DNA from: Oscarella lobularis
Lineage: Eukaryota; Porifera; Homoscleromorpha; Homosclerophorida; Oscarellidae
Reading direction: 5' to 3'
DNA length: 64,000 nt
NCBI RefSeq assembly: GCF_947507565.1
Contig: NC_089188.1
Span: 62,001 to 126,000 of the forward strand
Made by a program: the position numbers and the translations under genes. Below the pieces are notes generated by a model. It had not been told where the DNA came from. It saw only the letters and a list, made by a program, of their open reading frames with translations, and made no database searches. Position 1 is the stretch's first letter, and every line of letters starts with the position of its first letter. Below are positions 37,001 to 51,089 of this stretch, one piece after another.

Positions 37001-38280
37001 AACTTTGATTCTAAGGACCTGAAGATAAAGTTGAGGGCCTAAACTTTGATTCTAGGGACCTGAAGATAAAGTTGAGGGCCTAAACTTTGATTCTAAGGAC
37101 CTTAAGATAAAGTTGATGGCCTAAACTTTGATTCTAAGAGCCTGAAGATAAAGTTGAGGGCCTAAACTTTGATTCTAAGGAGCTGAAGATAAAGTTGAGA
37201 GACTAAACTTTGATTCTAGGGACTTTGAGATAAAGTTGAGGGCCTAAACTTTGATTCTAGGGACCTGAAGATGAAGTTGAGGGCCTAAATTTTGATTCTA
37301 AGGACCTGAAGATAAAGTTGAGAGACTAAACTTTGATTCTAGGGACCTGAAGATGAAAATGAACGCGTAAACTTTGATTCTAAGGGCCTGAAGATAAAGT
37401 TGAGGGCCTAAACTCCGATTCTAAGGACCTGAAGATAAAGTTGAGAGACTAAACTTTGATTCTAAGGACCTGAAGATAAAGTTGAGGGCCTAAACTTTGA
37501 TTCTAGGGACCTGAAGATGAAGTTGAGAGACTAAACTTTGATTCTAAGGACCTGAAGATAAAGTTGAGGGCCTAAACTTTGATTCTAGGGACCTGAAGAT
37601 AAAGTTGAGGGCTTAGACTTTGATTCTAAGGACCTGAAGATAAAGTTGATGGCCTAAACATTGATTCTAAGAGCCTGAAGATAAAGTTGAGGGCTTAAAC
37701 TTTGATTCTAAGAACCTGAAGATAAAGTTGAGTCCCTAAATTTTGATTCTAAGGTCCTGAAGATAAAGTTGAGGGCCTAAACTCTGATTCTAAGGCCCTG
37801 AAGATAAAGTTGAACGCGTAAACTTTGATTCTAAGGACCTGAAGATAAAGTTGAGGGCCTAAACTTTGATTCTAAGAGCCTGAAGATAAAGTTGAGGGCC
37901 TAAACTTTGATTCTAAGGACCTGAAGATAAAGTTGAGAGACTAAACTTTGATTCTAAGGACCTGAAGATAAAGTTGAGGGCCTAAACTTTGAGTCTAAGG
38001 CCCTGAAGAGAAATTTGAAGGCCCGAACTTTGATTCTAAGGGTCTGAAGTTAAAGTTCAGAGGCAAAACTTTGATTCTAAGGACCTGAAGATAAAGTTGA
38101 TGGCTTAAACTTTTATTCTAAGGCCCTGAAGATAAAGTTGAGGGCCTAAACTCCAATTCTAAGACCCTGAAGATAAAGTTGAAGGCCCAAACCTTGATTC
38201 TAAGGGCCTGAAGATAAAGGTCATGGCCAAAACTCTGATTCTAAGGACCTGAAGATAAAGTTGAGGGCCTAAACTTTGAT
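22078..38280 (+). repeat. Large duplication of about 8.3-9.2 kb within the G array
   Basis: The anchor AATCTCCGATTC at 22199 recurs at 30481, 8,282 bp away (202 monomers). From about 25209/33901 the offset becomes 8,692 bp, an extra 10 monomers in copy 2. From about 37000 it becomes 9,225 bp because 13 monomers (533 bp) are again duplicated in copy 2; GAAAATGAACGCG lies at 36823 and 37356. Homology fades near 29050 in copy 1 and 38280 in copy 2. All offsets are whole numbers of monomers. Confidence 0.88.
25860..29050 (+). repeat. Nested 1,640 bp (40-monomer) higher-order repeat
   Basis: The private variant GTCGGAAGTTAAAG occurs at 25865 and 27505, 1,640 bp apart, followed by the same subtype order including a doubled GAAGGCCCAAACATTG monomer. 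The pair is carried into the larger duplication at 34557 and 36197 with the same spacing. A related single occurrence lies at 39231. Confidence 0.85.
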
Positions 38281-40529
38281 TCTAAGGACCTGAAGATAAA
38301 GTTGAGGGCCTAAACTCTGATCCTAAGGCCCTGAAGACAAACTTGAGGGCCTAAACTCTGATTCTAAGGACCTGAAGATAAAGTTGAGGGCCTAAACTTT
38401 GATTCTAAGAGCCTGAAGATAAAGTTGAGGGCCTAAACTTTGATTCTAAGGACCTGAAGATAAAGTTGAGGGCCTAAACTTTTATTCTAAGGACCTGAAG
38501 ATAAAGTTGAGAGACTAAACTTTTATTCTAAGGCCCTGAAGATAAAGTTGAGGGCCTAAACTCTAATTCTAAGACCCTGAAGATAAATTTGAAGGCCCAA
38601 ACTTTGATTCTAAGGGTCTGAAGTTAAAGTTCAGAGCCAAAACTCTGATTCTAAGGACCTGAAGATAAAGTTGAGGGCCTAGAGTTTGATTCTAAGGACC
38701 TGAAGATAAAGTTGATGGCCCAAACATTGATTCTAAGGACCTGAAGATAAAGTTGAGGGCCTATACTTTTATTCTAAGGACCTGAAGATAAAGTTGAGAG
38801 ACTAAACTTTGATTCCAAGAGCCTGAAGATAAAGTTGAGTGCCTAAACTCCGATTCTAAGGACCTGAAGATAAAGTTGAGAGAATAAACTCTGATTCTAA
38901 GGACCTGAAGATAAAGTTGAGGGCCTAAACTTTGATTCTAAGAGCCTGAAGATAAAGTGGAGGGCCTAAACTCCGATTCTAAGGAACTGACGATAAAGTT
39001 GAAAGACTAAACTTTGATTCTAAGGACCTGAAGATAAAGTTGAGGGCCTAAACTCTGATTCTAAGGCCCTGAAGAGAAATTTGAAGGACCAAACTTTGAT
39101 TCTAAGGGTCTGAAGTTAAAGTTCAGGGCCAAAACTCTGATTCTAAGGACCTGAAGATAAAGTTGAGGGCCTAAACTTTGATTCTAAGGCCCTGAAGAGA
39201 AATTTGAAGGCCCAAACTTTGATTCTAAGGGTCGGAAGTTAAAGTTCAGAGCCAAAACTCTGATTCTAAGGACCTGAAAATAAAGTCGAGGGCCTAGACT
39301 TTGATTCTAAGGACCTGAAGATAAAGTTGATGGCCTAAACTTTTATTCTAAGGACCTTAAGATAAAGTTGAGGGCCTAAACTCTAATTCTAAGACCCTGA
39401 AGATAAAGTTGAAGGCCCAAACATTGATTCTAAGGGCCTGAAGATAAAGTTGAAGGCCCAAACATTGATTCTAAGGGCGTGAAGATAAAGGTCATGGCGA
39501 AAACTCTGATTCTAAGGACCTGAAGATAAAGTTGAGGGCCTAAACTTTGATTCTAAGGACCTGAAGATAAAGTTGAGAGACTAAACTTTGATTCTAAGGA
39601 CCTGAAGATAAAGTTGAGGGCCTAAACTTTGATTCTAGGGACCTGAAGATGAAGTTGAGGGCCTAAATTTTGATTCTAAGGACCTGAAGATAAAGTTGAG
39701 AGCCTAAACTCTGATTCTAAGGCCCTGAAGATAAAGTTGATGACCTAAACTTTGATTCTAAGAGCCTTAAGATAAAGTTGATGGCCTAAACTTTTATTCT
39801 AAGGGCCTGAAGATAAAGTTGAGGGCCTAAACTCTGATTCTAAGGCCCTGAAGATAAACTTGAGGGCCTAGACTTTGATTCTAAGGACCTGAAGATAAAG
39901 GTGAGAGACTCAACTTTGATTCTATGGACCTGAAGATAAAGTTGAGGGTCTAAACTTTGATTCTAGGGACCTGAAGATGAAGTTGAGGGCTTAAATTTTG
40001 ATTCTAAGGACCTGAAGATAAAGTTGAGGGCCTAAACTTTGATTCTAGGGACCTGAAGATGAAGATGAGGGCCTAAACTCTGATTCTAAGGCCATGAAGA
40101 TAAAGTTGAACGCGTAAGCTTTAATTCTAAGGGCCTGAAGATAAAGTTGAGGGCCTAAACTTTGATTCTAAGGTCCTGAAGATAAAGTTGAGGGCCCAAA
40201 CTTTGATTCTAGGGACCTGAAGATAAAGTTGAGGGCTTTGACTTTGATTCTAAGAGCCTGAAGATAAAGTTGAGGGCCTAAACTTTGATTCTAAGGGCCT
40301 GAAGATAAAGGTCATGGCCAAAACTCTGATTCTAAGGACCTGAAGATAAAGTTGGGTGCCTAAACTTTGATTCTAAGAGCCTGAAGATAAAGTTGAGGGC
40401 TTAAACTTTGATTCTAAGGACCTGAAGATAAAGTTGAGGGCCTAAACTTTTATTCTAAGGAGCTAAAGATAAAGTTGAGGGCCTAAACTCTAATTCTAAG
40501 ACCCTGAAGATAAAGTTGAAGGCCCAAAC

Positions 40530-43500
40530 ATTGATTCTAAGGACCTGAAGATAAAGTTGAGGGCCTAAACTTTGATTCTAAGGGCCTGAAGATAAAGTTG
40601 AGGGCCTAAACTCCGATTCTAAGGACCTGAAGATAAAGTTGAGAGACTAAACTTTGATTCTAAGGACCTGAAGATAAAGTTGAGGGCCTAAACTTTGATT
40701 CTAGGGACCTGAAGATAAAGTTGATGGCTTAGACTTTGATTCTAAAGACCTGAAGAAAAAGTTGATGGCCTAAACTTTGATTCTAAGAGCATGAAGATAA
40801 AGTTGAGGGCTTAAACTTTTATTCTAAGGGCCTGAAGATAAAGTTGAGGTCCTAGACTTTGATTCTAAGGACCTGAAGATAAAGTTGAGGGCCTAAACTC
40901 TGATTCTAAGGCCCTGAAGATAAAGTTGAGAGACTAAACTTTGACTCTAAGACCCTGAAGATAAAGTTGAAGGCCCAAACATTGATTCTAAGGGCCTGAA
41001 GATAAAGGTCATGGCCAAAACTCTGATTCTAAGGACATGAAGATAAAGTTGAGGGCCTAAACTTTGATCCTCAGGGCCTGAAGATAAAGTTGAGGGCCTA
41101 AACTCCGATTCTAAGGACTTGAAGATAAAGTTGAGAGACTAAACTTTGATTCTAAGGACCTGAAGATAAAGTTGAGGGCCTAAACTTTGATTCTAGGGAC
41201 CTGAAGATAAAGTTGAGGGCCTAGACTTTGATTCTAAAGACATGAAGATAAAGTTGATGGCCTAAACTTTGATTCTAAGAGCCTGAAGATAAAGTTGAGG
41301 GCCTAAACTTTTATTCTAAGGGCCTGAAGATAAAGTTTAGGTCCTAGACTTTGATTCTAAGGACCTGAAGATAAAGTTGAGGGCCTAAACTCTGATTCTA
41401 AGGCCCTGAAGATAAAGTTGAGAGAATAAACTTTGATTCTAAGACCCTGAAGATAAAGTTGAAGGCCCAAACATTGATTCTAAGGGCCTGAAGATAAAGG
41501 TCATGGCCAAAACTCTGATTCTAAGGACCTGAAGATAAAGTTGAGGGCCTAAACTTTGATCCTAAGGGCCTGAAGATAAAGTTGAGGGCCTAAATTCCGA
41601 TTCTAAGGACCTGAAGATAAAGTTGAGAGACCAAACTTTGATTCTAAGGACCTGAAGATAAAGTTGAGGGCCTAGACTTTGATTCTAAGGCCCTGAAGAT
41701 AAAGTTGAGGGCCTAAACTCTAATTCTAAGACCCTGAAGATAAAGTGGAAGGCCCAAACATTGATTCTAAGGGCCTGAAGATAAAGGTCATGGCAAAAAC
41801 TCCGATTCTAAGGACCTGAAGATAAAGTTGAGAGACTAAACTTTGATTCTAAGGACCTGAAGATAAAGTTGAGGGTCTAAACTTTGATTCTAGGGACCTG
41901 AAGATGAAGTTGAGGGCCTAAATTTTGATTCTAAGGATATGAAGATAAAGTTGAACGCGTAAGCTTTGATTCTAAGGGCCTGAAGATAAAGTTGAGGGCC
42001 TAAACTTTGATTCTAAGGTCCTGAAGATAAAGTTGAGGGCCTAAACTCCGATTCTAAGGACCTGAAGATAAAGTTGAGAGACTAAACTTTGATTCTAAGG
42101 TCCTGAAGATAAAGTTGAGGGCCTAAACTTTGATTCTAAGGAGCAAAAGATAAAGTTGAGGGCCTAAACTCTAATTCTAAGACCCTGAAGATAAAGTTGA
42201 AGGCCCAAACATTGATTCTAAGGACCTGAAGATAAAGTTGAGGGCCTAAACTTTGATTCTAAGGGCCTGAAGATAAAGTTGAGGGCCTAAACTCCGATTC
42301 TAAGGACCTGAAGATAAAGTTGAGAGACTAAACTTTGATTCTAAGGACCTGAAGATAAAGTTGAGGGCCTAAACTTTGATTCTAGGGACCTGAAGATAAA
42401 GTTGAGGGCTTAGACTTTGATTCTAAAGACCTGAAGAAAAAGTTGATGGCCTAAACTTTGATTCTAAGAGCATGAAGATAAAGTTGAGGGCTTAAACTTT
42501 TATTCTAAGGGCCTGAAGATAAAGTTGAGGTCCTAGACTTTGATTCTAAGGACCTGAAGATAAAGTTGAGGGCCTAAACTCTGATTCTAAGGCCCTGAAG
42601 ATAAAGTTGAGAGACTAAACTTTGACTCTAAGACCCTGAAGATAAAGTTGAAGGCCCAAACATTGATTCTAAGGGCCTGAAGATAAAGGTCATGGCCAAA
42701 ACTCTGATTCTAAGGACATGAAGATAAAGTTGAGGGCCTAAACTTTGATCCTCAGGGCCTGAAGATAAAGTTGAGGGCCTAAACTCCGATTCTAAGGACC
42801 TGAAGATAAAGTTGAGAGACTAAACTTTGATTCAAAGGACCTGAAGATAAAGTTGAGGGCCTAAACTTTGATTCTAGGGACCTGAAGATAAAGTTGAGGG
42901 CCTAGACTTTGATTCTAAAGACATGAAGATAAAGTTGATGGCCTAAACTTTGATTCTAAGAGCCTGAAGATAAAGTTGAGGGCCTAAACTTTTATTCTAA
43001 GGGCCTGAAGATAAAGTTTAGGTCCTAGACTTTGATTCTAAGGACCTGAAGATAAAGTTGAGGGCTTAAACTCTGATTCTAAGGCCCTGAAGATAAAGTT
43101 GAGAGACTAAACTTTGATTCTAAGACCCTGAAGATAAAGTTGAAGGCCCAAACATTGATTCTAAGGGCCTGAAGATAAAGGTCATGGCCAAAACTCTGAT
43201 TCTAAGGACCTGAAGATAAAGTTGAGGGCCTAAACTTTGATCCTAAGGGCCTGAAGATAAAGTTGAGGGCCTAAACTCCGATTCTAAGGACCTGAAGATA
43301 AAGTTGAGAGACCAAACTTTGATTCTAAGGACCTGAAGATAAAGTTGAGGGCCTAGACTTTGATTCTAAGGCCCTGAAGATAAAGTTGAGGGCCTAAACT
43401 CTAATTCTAAGACCCTGAAGATAAAGTGGAAGGCCCAAAAATTGATTCTAAGGGCCTGAAGATAAAGGTCATGGCAAAAACTCCGATTCTAAGGACCTGA

Positions 43501-43688
43501 AGATAAAGTTGAGAGACTAAACTTTGATTCTAAGGACCTGAAGATAAAGTTGAGGGTCTAAACTTTGATTCTAGGGACCTGAAGATGAAGTTGAGGGCCT
43601 AAATTTTGATTCTAAGGCCATGAAGATAAAGTTGAACGCGTAAGCTTTGATTCTAAGGGCCTGAAGATAAAGTTGAGGGCCTAAACTC
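40530..43688 (+). repeat. 1,681 bp (41-monomer) higher-order repeat, two copies
   Basis: TGATCCTCAGGGCC lies at 41065 and 42746, and GAACGCGTAAGC at 41953 and 43634, both 1,681 bp apart (41 x 41). The copies diverge at about 43688. The same anchors also occur at 29831, 47871 and 49798, so this block belongs to a wider family spread over 20 kb. Confidence 0.87.
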
Positions 43689-46600
43689 CGATTCTAAGGA
43701 CCTGAAGATAAAGTTGAGAGACTAAACTTTGATTCTAAGGTCCTGAAGATAAAGTTGAGGGCCTAAACTTTGATTCTAGGGACCTGAAGATAAAGTTGAG
43801 GGCTTAGACTTTGATTCTAAGGACCTGAAGACAAAGTTGATGGCCTAAACTTTGATTCTAAGAGCCTGAAGATAAAGTTGAGGGCCTAAACTTTGATTCT
43901 AAGGGCCTGAAGATAAAGGTCATAGCCAAAACTCTGATTCTAAGGACCTGAAGATAAAGTTGAGGGCCTAAACTTTGATTCTAAGGGCCTGAAGATAAAG
44001 TTGAGGGCCTAAACTCCGATTCTAAGGACCTGAAGATAAAGTTGAGAGACTAAACTTTGATTCTAAGGACCTGAAGATAAAGTTGAGGGCCTAAACTTTG
44101 ATTCTAAGAGCCTGAAGATAAAGTTGAGGGCTTAATCTTTGATTCTAAGGACCTGAAGATAAAGTTGAGGGCCTAAACTTTTATTCTAAGGAGCTAAAGA
44201 TAAAGTTGAGGGCCTAAACTCTAATTCTAAGACACTGAAGGTAAAGTTGAAGGCCCAAACATTGATTCTAAGGGCCTGAAGATAAAGGTCATGGCCAAAA
44301 CTCTGATTCCAAGGACCTGAAGATAAAGTTGAGGGCCTAAACTTTGATTCTAAGGGCCTGAAGATAAAGTTGAGGGCCTAAACTCCGATTCTAAGGACCT
44401 GAAGATAAAGTTGAGAGACTAAACTTTGATTCTAAGGACCTGAAGATAAAGTTGAGGGCCTAAACTTTGATTCTAGGGACCTGAAGATAAAGTTGAGGGC
44501 TTAGACTTTGATTCTAAGGACCTGAAGATAAAGTTGATGACCTAAACATTGATTCTAAGAGCCTGAAGATAAAGTTGAGGGCTTAAACTTTGATTCTAAG
44601 AACCTGAAGATAAAGTTGAGTCCCTAAATTTTGATTCTAAGGTCCTGAAGATAAAGTTGAGGGCCTAAACTCTGATTCTAAGGCCCTGAAGATAAAGTTG
44701 AACGCGTAAACTTTGATTCTAAGGACCTGAAGATAAAGTTGAGGGCCTAAACTTTGATTCTAAGAGCCTGAAGATAAAGTTGAGGGCCTAAACTTTGATT
44801 CTAAGGACCTGAAGATAAAGTTGAGAGACTAAACTTTGATTCTAAGGGCCTGAAGATAAAGTTGAGGGCCTAAACTTTGATTCTAAGGTCCTGAAGATAA
44901 AGTTGAGGGCCTAAACTCCGATTCTAAGGACCTGAAGATAAAGTTGAGAGACTAATCTTTGATTCTAAGGTCTTGAAGATAAAGTTGAGGGCCTAAACTT
45001 TGATTCTAGGGACCTGAAGATAAAGTTGAGGGCTTAGACTTTGATTCTAAGGACCTGAAGATAAAGTTGAGGGCCTAAACTTTGATTCTAAGGACCTGAA
45101 GATAAAGTTGAGAGACTAAACTTTGATTCTAAGGACCTTAAGATAAAGTTGATGGCCTAAACTTTGATTCTAAGAGCCTGAAGATAAAGTTGAGGGCCTA
45201 AACTTTGATTCTAAGGAGCTGAAGATAAAGTTGAGAGACTAAACTTTGATTCTAAGGACCTGAAGATAAAGTTGAGGGCCTAAACTTTGATTCTAGGGAC
45301 CTGAAGATGAAGTTGAGAGACTAAACTTTGATTCTAAGGACCTGAAGATAAAGTTGAGGGCCTAAACTTTGATTCTAGGGACCTGAAGATAAAGTTGAGG
45401 GCTTAGACTTTGATTCTAAGGACCTGAAGATAAAGTTGATGGCCTAAACATTGATTCTAAGAGCCTGAAGATAAAGTTGAGGGCTTAAACTTTGATTCTA
45501 AGAACCTGAAGATAAAGTTGAGTCCCTAAATTTTGATTCTAAGGTCCTGAAGATAAAGTTGAGGGCCTAAACTCTGATTCTAAGGCCCTGAAGATAAAGT
45601 TGAGGGCCCAAACTTTGATTCTAGGGACCTGAAGATAAAGTTGAGGGCTTTGACTTTGATTCTAAGAGCCTGAAGATAAAGTTGAGGGCCTAAACTTTGA
45701 TTCTAAGGGCCTGAAGATAAAGGTCATGGCCAAAACTCTGATTCTAAGGACCTGAAGATAAAGTTGGGTGCCTAAACTTTGATTCTAAGAGCCTGAAGAT
45801 AAAGTTGAGGGCTTAAACTTTGATTCTAAGGACCTGAAGATAAAGTTGAGGGCCTAAACTTTTATTCTAAGGAGCTAAAGATAAAGTTGAGGGCCTAAAC
45901 TCTAATTCTAAGACCCTGAAGATAAAGTTGAAGGCCCAAACATTGATTCTAAGGACCTGAAGATAAAGTTGAGGGCCTAAACTTTGATTCTAAGGGCCTG
46001 AAGATAAAGTTGAGGGCCTAAACTCCGATTCTAAGGACCTGAAGATAAAGTTGAGAGACTAAACTTTGATTCTAAGGACCTGAAGATAAAGTTGAGGGCC
46101 TAAACTTTGATTCTAGGGACCTGAAGATAAAGTTGAGGGCTTAGACTTTGATTCTAAAGACCTGAAGAAAAAGTTGATGGCCTAAACTTTGATTCTAAGA
46201 GCATGAAGATAAAGTTGAGGGCTTAAACTTTTATTCTAAGGGCCTGAAGATAAAGTTGAGGTCCTAGACTTTGATTCTAAGGACCTGAAGATAAAGTTGA
46301 GGGCCTAAACTCTGATTCTAAGGCCCTGAAGATAAAGTTGAGAGACTAAACTTTGACTCTAAGACCCTGAAGATAAAGTTGAAGGCCCAAACATTGTTTC
46401 TAAGGGCCTGAAGATAAAGGTCATGGCCAAAACTCTGATTCTAAGGACCTGAAGATAAAGTTGAGGGCCTAAACTTTGATCCTAAGGGCCTGAAGATAAA
46501 GTTGAGGGCCTAAACTCCGATTCTAAGGACCTGAAGATAAAGTTGAGAGACCAAACTTTGATTCTAAGGACCTGAAGATAAAGTTGAGGGCCTAGACTTT

Positions 46601-46799
46601 GATTCTAAGGCCCTGAAGATAAAGTTGAGGGCCTAAACTCTAATTCTAAGACCCTGAAGATAAAGTGGAAGGCCCAAACATTGATTCTAAGGGCCTGAAG
46701 ATAAAGGTCATTGCAAAAACTCCGATTCTAAGGACCTGAAGATAAAGTTGAGAGACTAAACTTTGATTCTAAGGACCTGAAGATAAAGTTGAGGGCCTA

Positions 46800-49700
46800 G
46801 ACTTTGATTCTAAGGCCCTGAAGATAAAGTTGAGGGCCTAAACTCTAATTCTAAGACCCTGAAGATAAAGTGGAAGGCCCAAACATTGATTCTAAGGGCC
46901 TGAAGATAAAGGTCATGGCAAAAACTCCGATTCTAAGGACCTGAAGATAAAGTTGAGAGACTAAACTTTGATTCTAAGGACCTGAAGATAAAGTTGAGGG
47001 TCTAAACTTTGATTCTAGGGACCTGAAGATGAAGTTGAGGGCCTAAATTTTGATTCTAAGGCCATGAAGATAAAGATGAACGCGTAAGCTTTGATTCTAA
47101 GGGCCTGAAGATAAAGTTGAGGGCCTAAACTTTGATTCTAAGGTCCTGAAGATAAAGTTGAGGGCCTAAACTCCGATTCTAAGGACCTGAAGATAAAGTT
47201 GAGAGACTAAACTTTGATTCTAAGGTCCTGAAGATAAAGTTGAGGGCCTAAACTTTGATTCTAAGGAGCAAAAGATAAAGTTGAGGGCCTAAACTCTAAT
47301 TCTAAGACCCTGAAGATAAAGTTGAAGGCCCAAACATTGATTCTAAGGACCTGAAGATAAAGTTGAGGGCCTAAACTTTGATTCTAAGGGCCTGAAGATA
47401 AAGTTGAGGGCCTAAACTCCGATTCTAAGGACCTGAAGATAAAGTTGAGAGACTAAACTTTGATTCTAAGGACCTGAAGATAAAGTTGAGGGCCTAAACT
47501 TTGATTCTAGGGACCTGAAGATAAAGTTGAGGGCTTAGACTTTGATTCTAAAGACCTGAAGAAAAAGTTGATGGCCTAAACTTTGATTCTAAGAGCATGA
47601 AGATAAAGTTGAGGGCTTAAACTTTTATTCTAAGGGCCTGAAGATAAAGTTGAGGTCCTAGACTTTGATTCTAAGGACCTGAAGATAAAGTTGAGGGCCT
47701 AAACTCTGATTCTAAGGCCCTGAAGATAAAGTTGAGAGACTAAACTTTGACTCTAAGACCCTGAAGATAAAGTTGAAGGCCCAAACATTGATTCTAAGGG
47801 CCTGAAGATAAAGGTCATGGCCAAAACTCTGATTCTAAGGACATGAAGATAAAGTTGAGGGCCTAAACTTTGATCCTCAGGGCCTGAAGATAAAGTTGAG
47901 GGCCTAAACTCCGATTCTAAGGACCTGAAGATAAAGTTGAGAGACTAAACTTTGATTCTAAGGACCTGAAGATAAAGTTGAGGGCCTAAACTTTGATTCT
48001 AGGGACCTGAAGATAAAGTTGAGGGCCTAGACTTTGATTCTAAAGACATGAAGATAAAGTTGATGGCCTAAACTTTGATTCTAAGAGCCTGAAGATAAAG
48101 TTGAGGGCCTAAACTTTTATTCTAAGGGCCTGAAGATAAAGTTTAGGTCCTAGACTTTGATTCTAAGGACCTGAAGATAAAGTTGAGGGCTTAAACTCTG
48201 ATTCTAAGGCCCTGAAGATAAAGTTGAGAGACTAAACTTTGATTCTAAGACCCTGAAGATAAAGTTGAAGGCCCAAACATTGATTCTAAGGGCCTGAAGA
48301 TAAAGGTCATGGACAAAACTCTGATTCTAAGGACCTGAAGATAAAGTTGAGGGCCTAAACTTTGATCCTAAGGGCCTGAAGATAAAGTTGAGGGCCTAAA
48401 CTCCGATTCTAAGGACCTGAAGATAAAGTTGAGAGACCAAACTTTGATTCTAAGGACCTGAAGATAAAGTTGAGGGCCTAGACTTTGATTCTAAGGCCCT
48501 GAAGATAAAGTTGAGGGCCTAAACTCTAATTCTAAGACCCTGAAGATAAAGTGGAAGGCCCAAACATTGATTCTAAGGGCCTGAAGATAAAGGTCATGGC
48601 AAAAACTCCGATTCTAAGGACCTGAAGATAAAGTTGAGAGACTAATCTTTGATTCTAAGGTCTTGAAGATAAAGTTGAGGGCCTAAACTTTGATTCTAGG
48701 GACCTGAAGATAAAGTTGAGGGCTTAGACTTTGATTCTAAGGCCCTGAAGATAAAGTTGAGGGCCTAAACTCTAATTCTAAGACCCTGAAGATAAAGTGG
48801 AAGGCCCAAACATTGATTCTAAGGGCCTGAAGATAAAGGTCATGGCAAAAACTCCGATTCTAAGGACCTGAAGATAAAGTTGAGAGACTAAACTTTGATT
48901 CTAAGGACCTGAAGATAAAGTTGAGGGTCTAAACTTTGATTCTAGGGACCTGAAGATGAAGTTGAGGGCCTAAATTTTGATTCTAAGGCCATGAAGATAA
49001 AGATGAACGCGTAAGCTTTGATTCTAAGGGCCTGAAGATAAAGTTGAGGGCCTAAACTTTGATTCTAAGGTCCTGAAGATAAAGTTGAGGGCCTAAACTC
49101 CGATTCTAAGGACCTGAAGATAAAGTTGAGAGACTAAACTTTGATTCTAAGGTCCTGAAGATAAAGTTGAGGGCCTAAACTTTGATTCTAAGGAGCAAAA
49201 GATAAAGTTGAGGGCCTAAACTCTAATTCTAAGACCCTGAAGATAAAGTTGAAGGCCCAAACATTGATTCTAAGGACCTGAAGATAAAGTTGAGGGCCTA
49301 AACTTTGATTCTAAGGGCCTGAAGATAAAGTTGAGGGCCTAAACTCCGATTCTAAGGACCTGAAGATAAAGTTGAGAGACTAAACTTTGATTCTAAGGAC
49401 CTGAAGATAAAGTTGAGGGCCTAAACTTTGATTCTAGGGACCTGAAGATAAAGTTGAGGGCTTAGACTTTGATTCTAAAGACCTGAAGAAAAAGTTGATG
49501 GCCTAAACTTTGATTCTAAGAGCATGAAGATAAAGTTGAGGGCTTAAACTTTTATTCTAAGGGCCTGAAGATAAAGTTGAGGTCCTAGACTTTGATTCTA
49601 AGGACCTGAAGATAAAGTTGAGGGCCTAAACTCTGATTCTAAGGCCCTGAAGATAAAGTTGAGAGACTAAACTTTGACTCTAAGACCCTGAAGATAAAGT

Positions 49701-50488
49701 TGAAGGCCCAAACATTGATTCTAAGGGCCTGAAGATAAAGGTCATGGCCAAAACTCTGATTCTAAGGACATGAAGATAAAGTTGAGGGCCTAAACTTTGA
49801 TCCTCAGGGCCTGAAGATAAAGTTGAGGGCCTAAACTCCGATTCTAAGGACCTGAAGATAAAGTTGAGAGACTAAACTTTGATTCTAAGGACCTGAAGAT
49901 AAAGTTGAGGGCCTAAACTTTGATTCTAGGGACCTGAAGATAAAGTTGAGGGCCTAGACTTTGATTCTAAAGACATGAAGATAAAGTTGATGGCCTAAAC
50001 TTTGATTCTAAGAGCCTGAAGATAAAGTTGAGGGCCTAAACTTTTATTCTAAGGGCCTGAAGATAAAGTTTAGGTCCTAGACTTTGATTCTAAGGACCTG
50101 AAGATAAAGTTGAGGGCTTAAACTCTGATTCTAAGGCCCTGAAGATAAAGTTGAGAGACTAAACTTTGATTCTAAGACCCTGAAGATAAAGTTGAAGGCC
50201 CAAACATTGATTCTAAGGGCCTGAAGATAAAGGTCATGGACAAAACTCTGATTCTAAGGACCTGAAGATAAAGTTGAGGGCCTAAACTTTGATCCTAAGG
50301 GCCTGAAGATAAAGTTGAGGGCCTAAACTCCGATTCTAAGGACCTGAAGATAAAGTTGAGAGACCAAACTTTGATTCTAAGGACCTGAAGATAAAGTTGA
50401 GGGCCTAGACTTTGATTCTAAGGCCCTGAAGATAAAGTTGAGGGCCTAAAGTCTAATTCTAAGACCCTGAAGATAAAGTGGAAGGCCC
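46800..50488 (+). repeat. 1,927 bp (47-monomer) higher-order repeat, two copies
   Basis: TGATCCTCAGGGCC at 47871 and 49798 and GATGAACGCGTAAGC (GAACGCG at 47078 and 49005) are both 1,927 bp apart. Shared private variants include GGAGCAAAAGATAAAG and GGTCATGGACAAAAC. Copy 2 diverges at about 50488. It is related to the 40530-43688 block, from which it differs by insertion of whole monomers. Confidence 0.87.
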
Positions 50489-51089
50489 AAACTTTGATTC
50501 TAAGAGCCTGAAGATAAAGTTAAGGGCCTAAACTTTGATTCTAAGGGCCTGAAGATAAAGGTCATAGCCAAAACTCTGATTCTAAGGACCTGAAGATAAA
50601 GTTGAGGGCCTAAACTCTGATTCTAAGGCCCTGAAGATAAAGGTCATGGCAAAAACTCCGATTCTAAGGACCTGAAGATAAAGTTGAGAGACTAATCTTT
50701 GATTCTAAGGTCTTGAAGATAAAGTTGAGGGCCTAAACTTTGATTCTAGGGACCTGAAGATAAAGTTGAGGGCTTAGACTTTGATTCTAAGGACCTGAAG
50801 ACAAAGTCGATGGCCTAAACTTTGATTCTAAGAGCCTGAAGATAAAGTTAAGGGCCTAAACTTTGATTCTAAGGGCCTGAAGATAAAGGTCATAGCCAAA
50901 ACTCTGATTCTAAGGACCTGAAGATAAAGTTGAGGGCCTAAACTCTGATTCTAAGGCCCTGAAGATAAAGTTGAGAGACTAAACTTTGATTCTAAGACCC
51001 TGAAGATAAAGTTGAAGGCCCAAACATTGATTCTAAGGGCCTGAATATAAAGGTCATGGCCAAAACTCTGACTCTAAGGCCCTGAAGAT

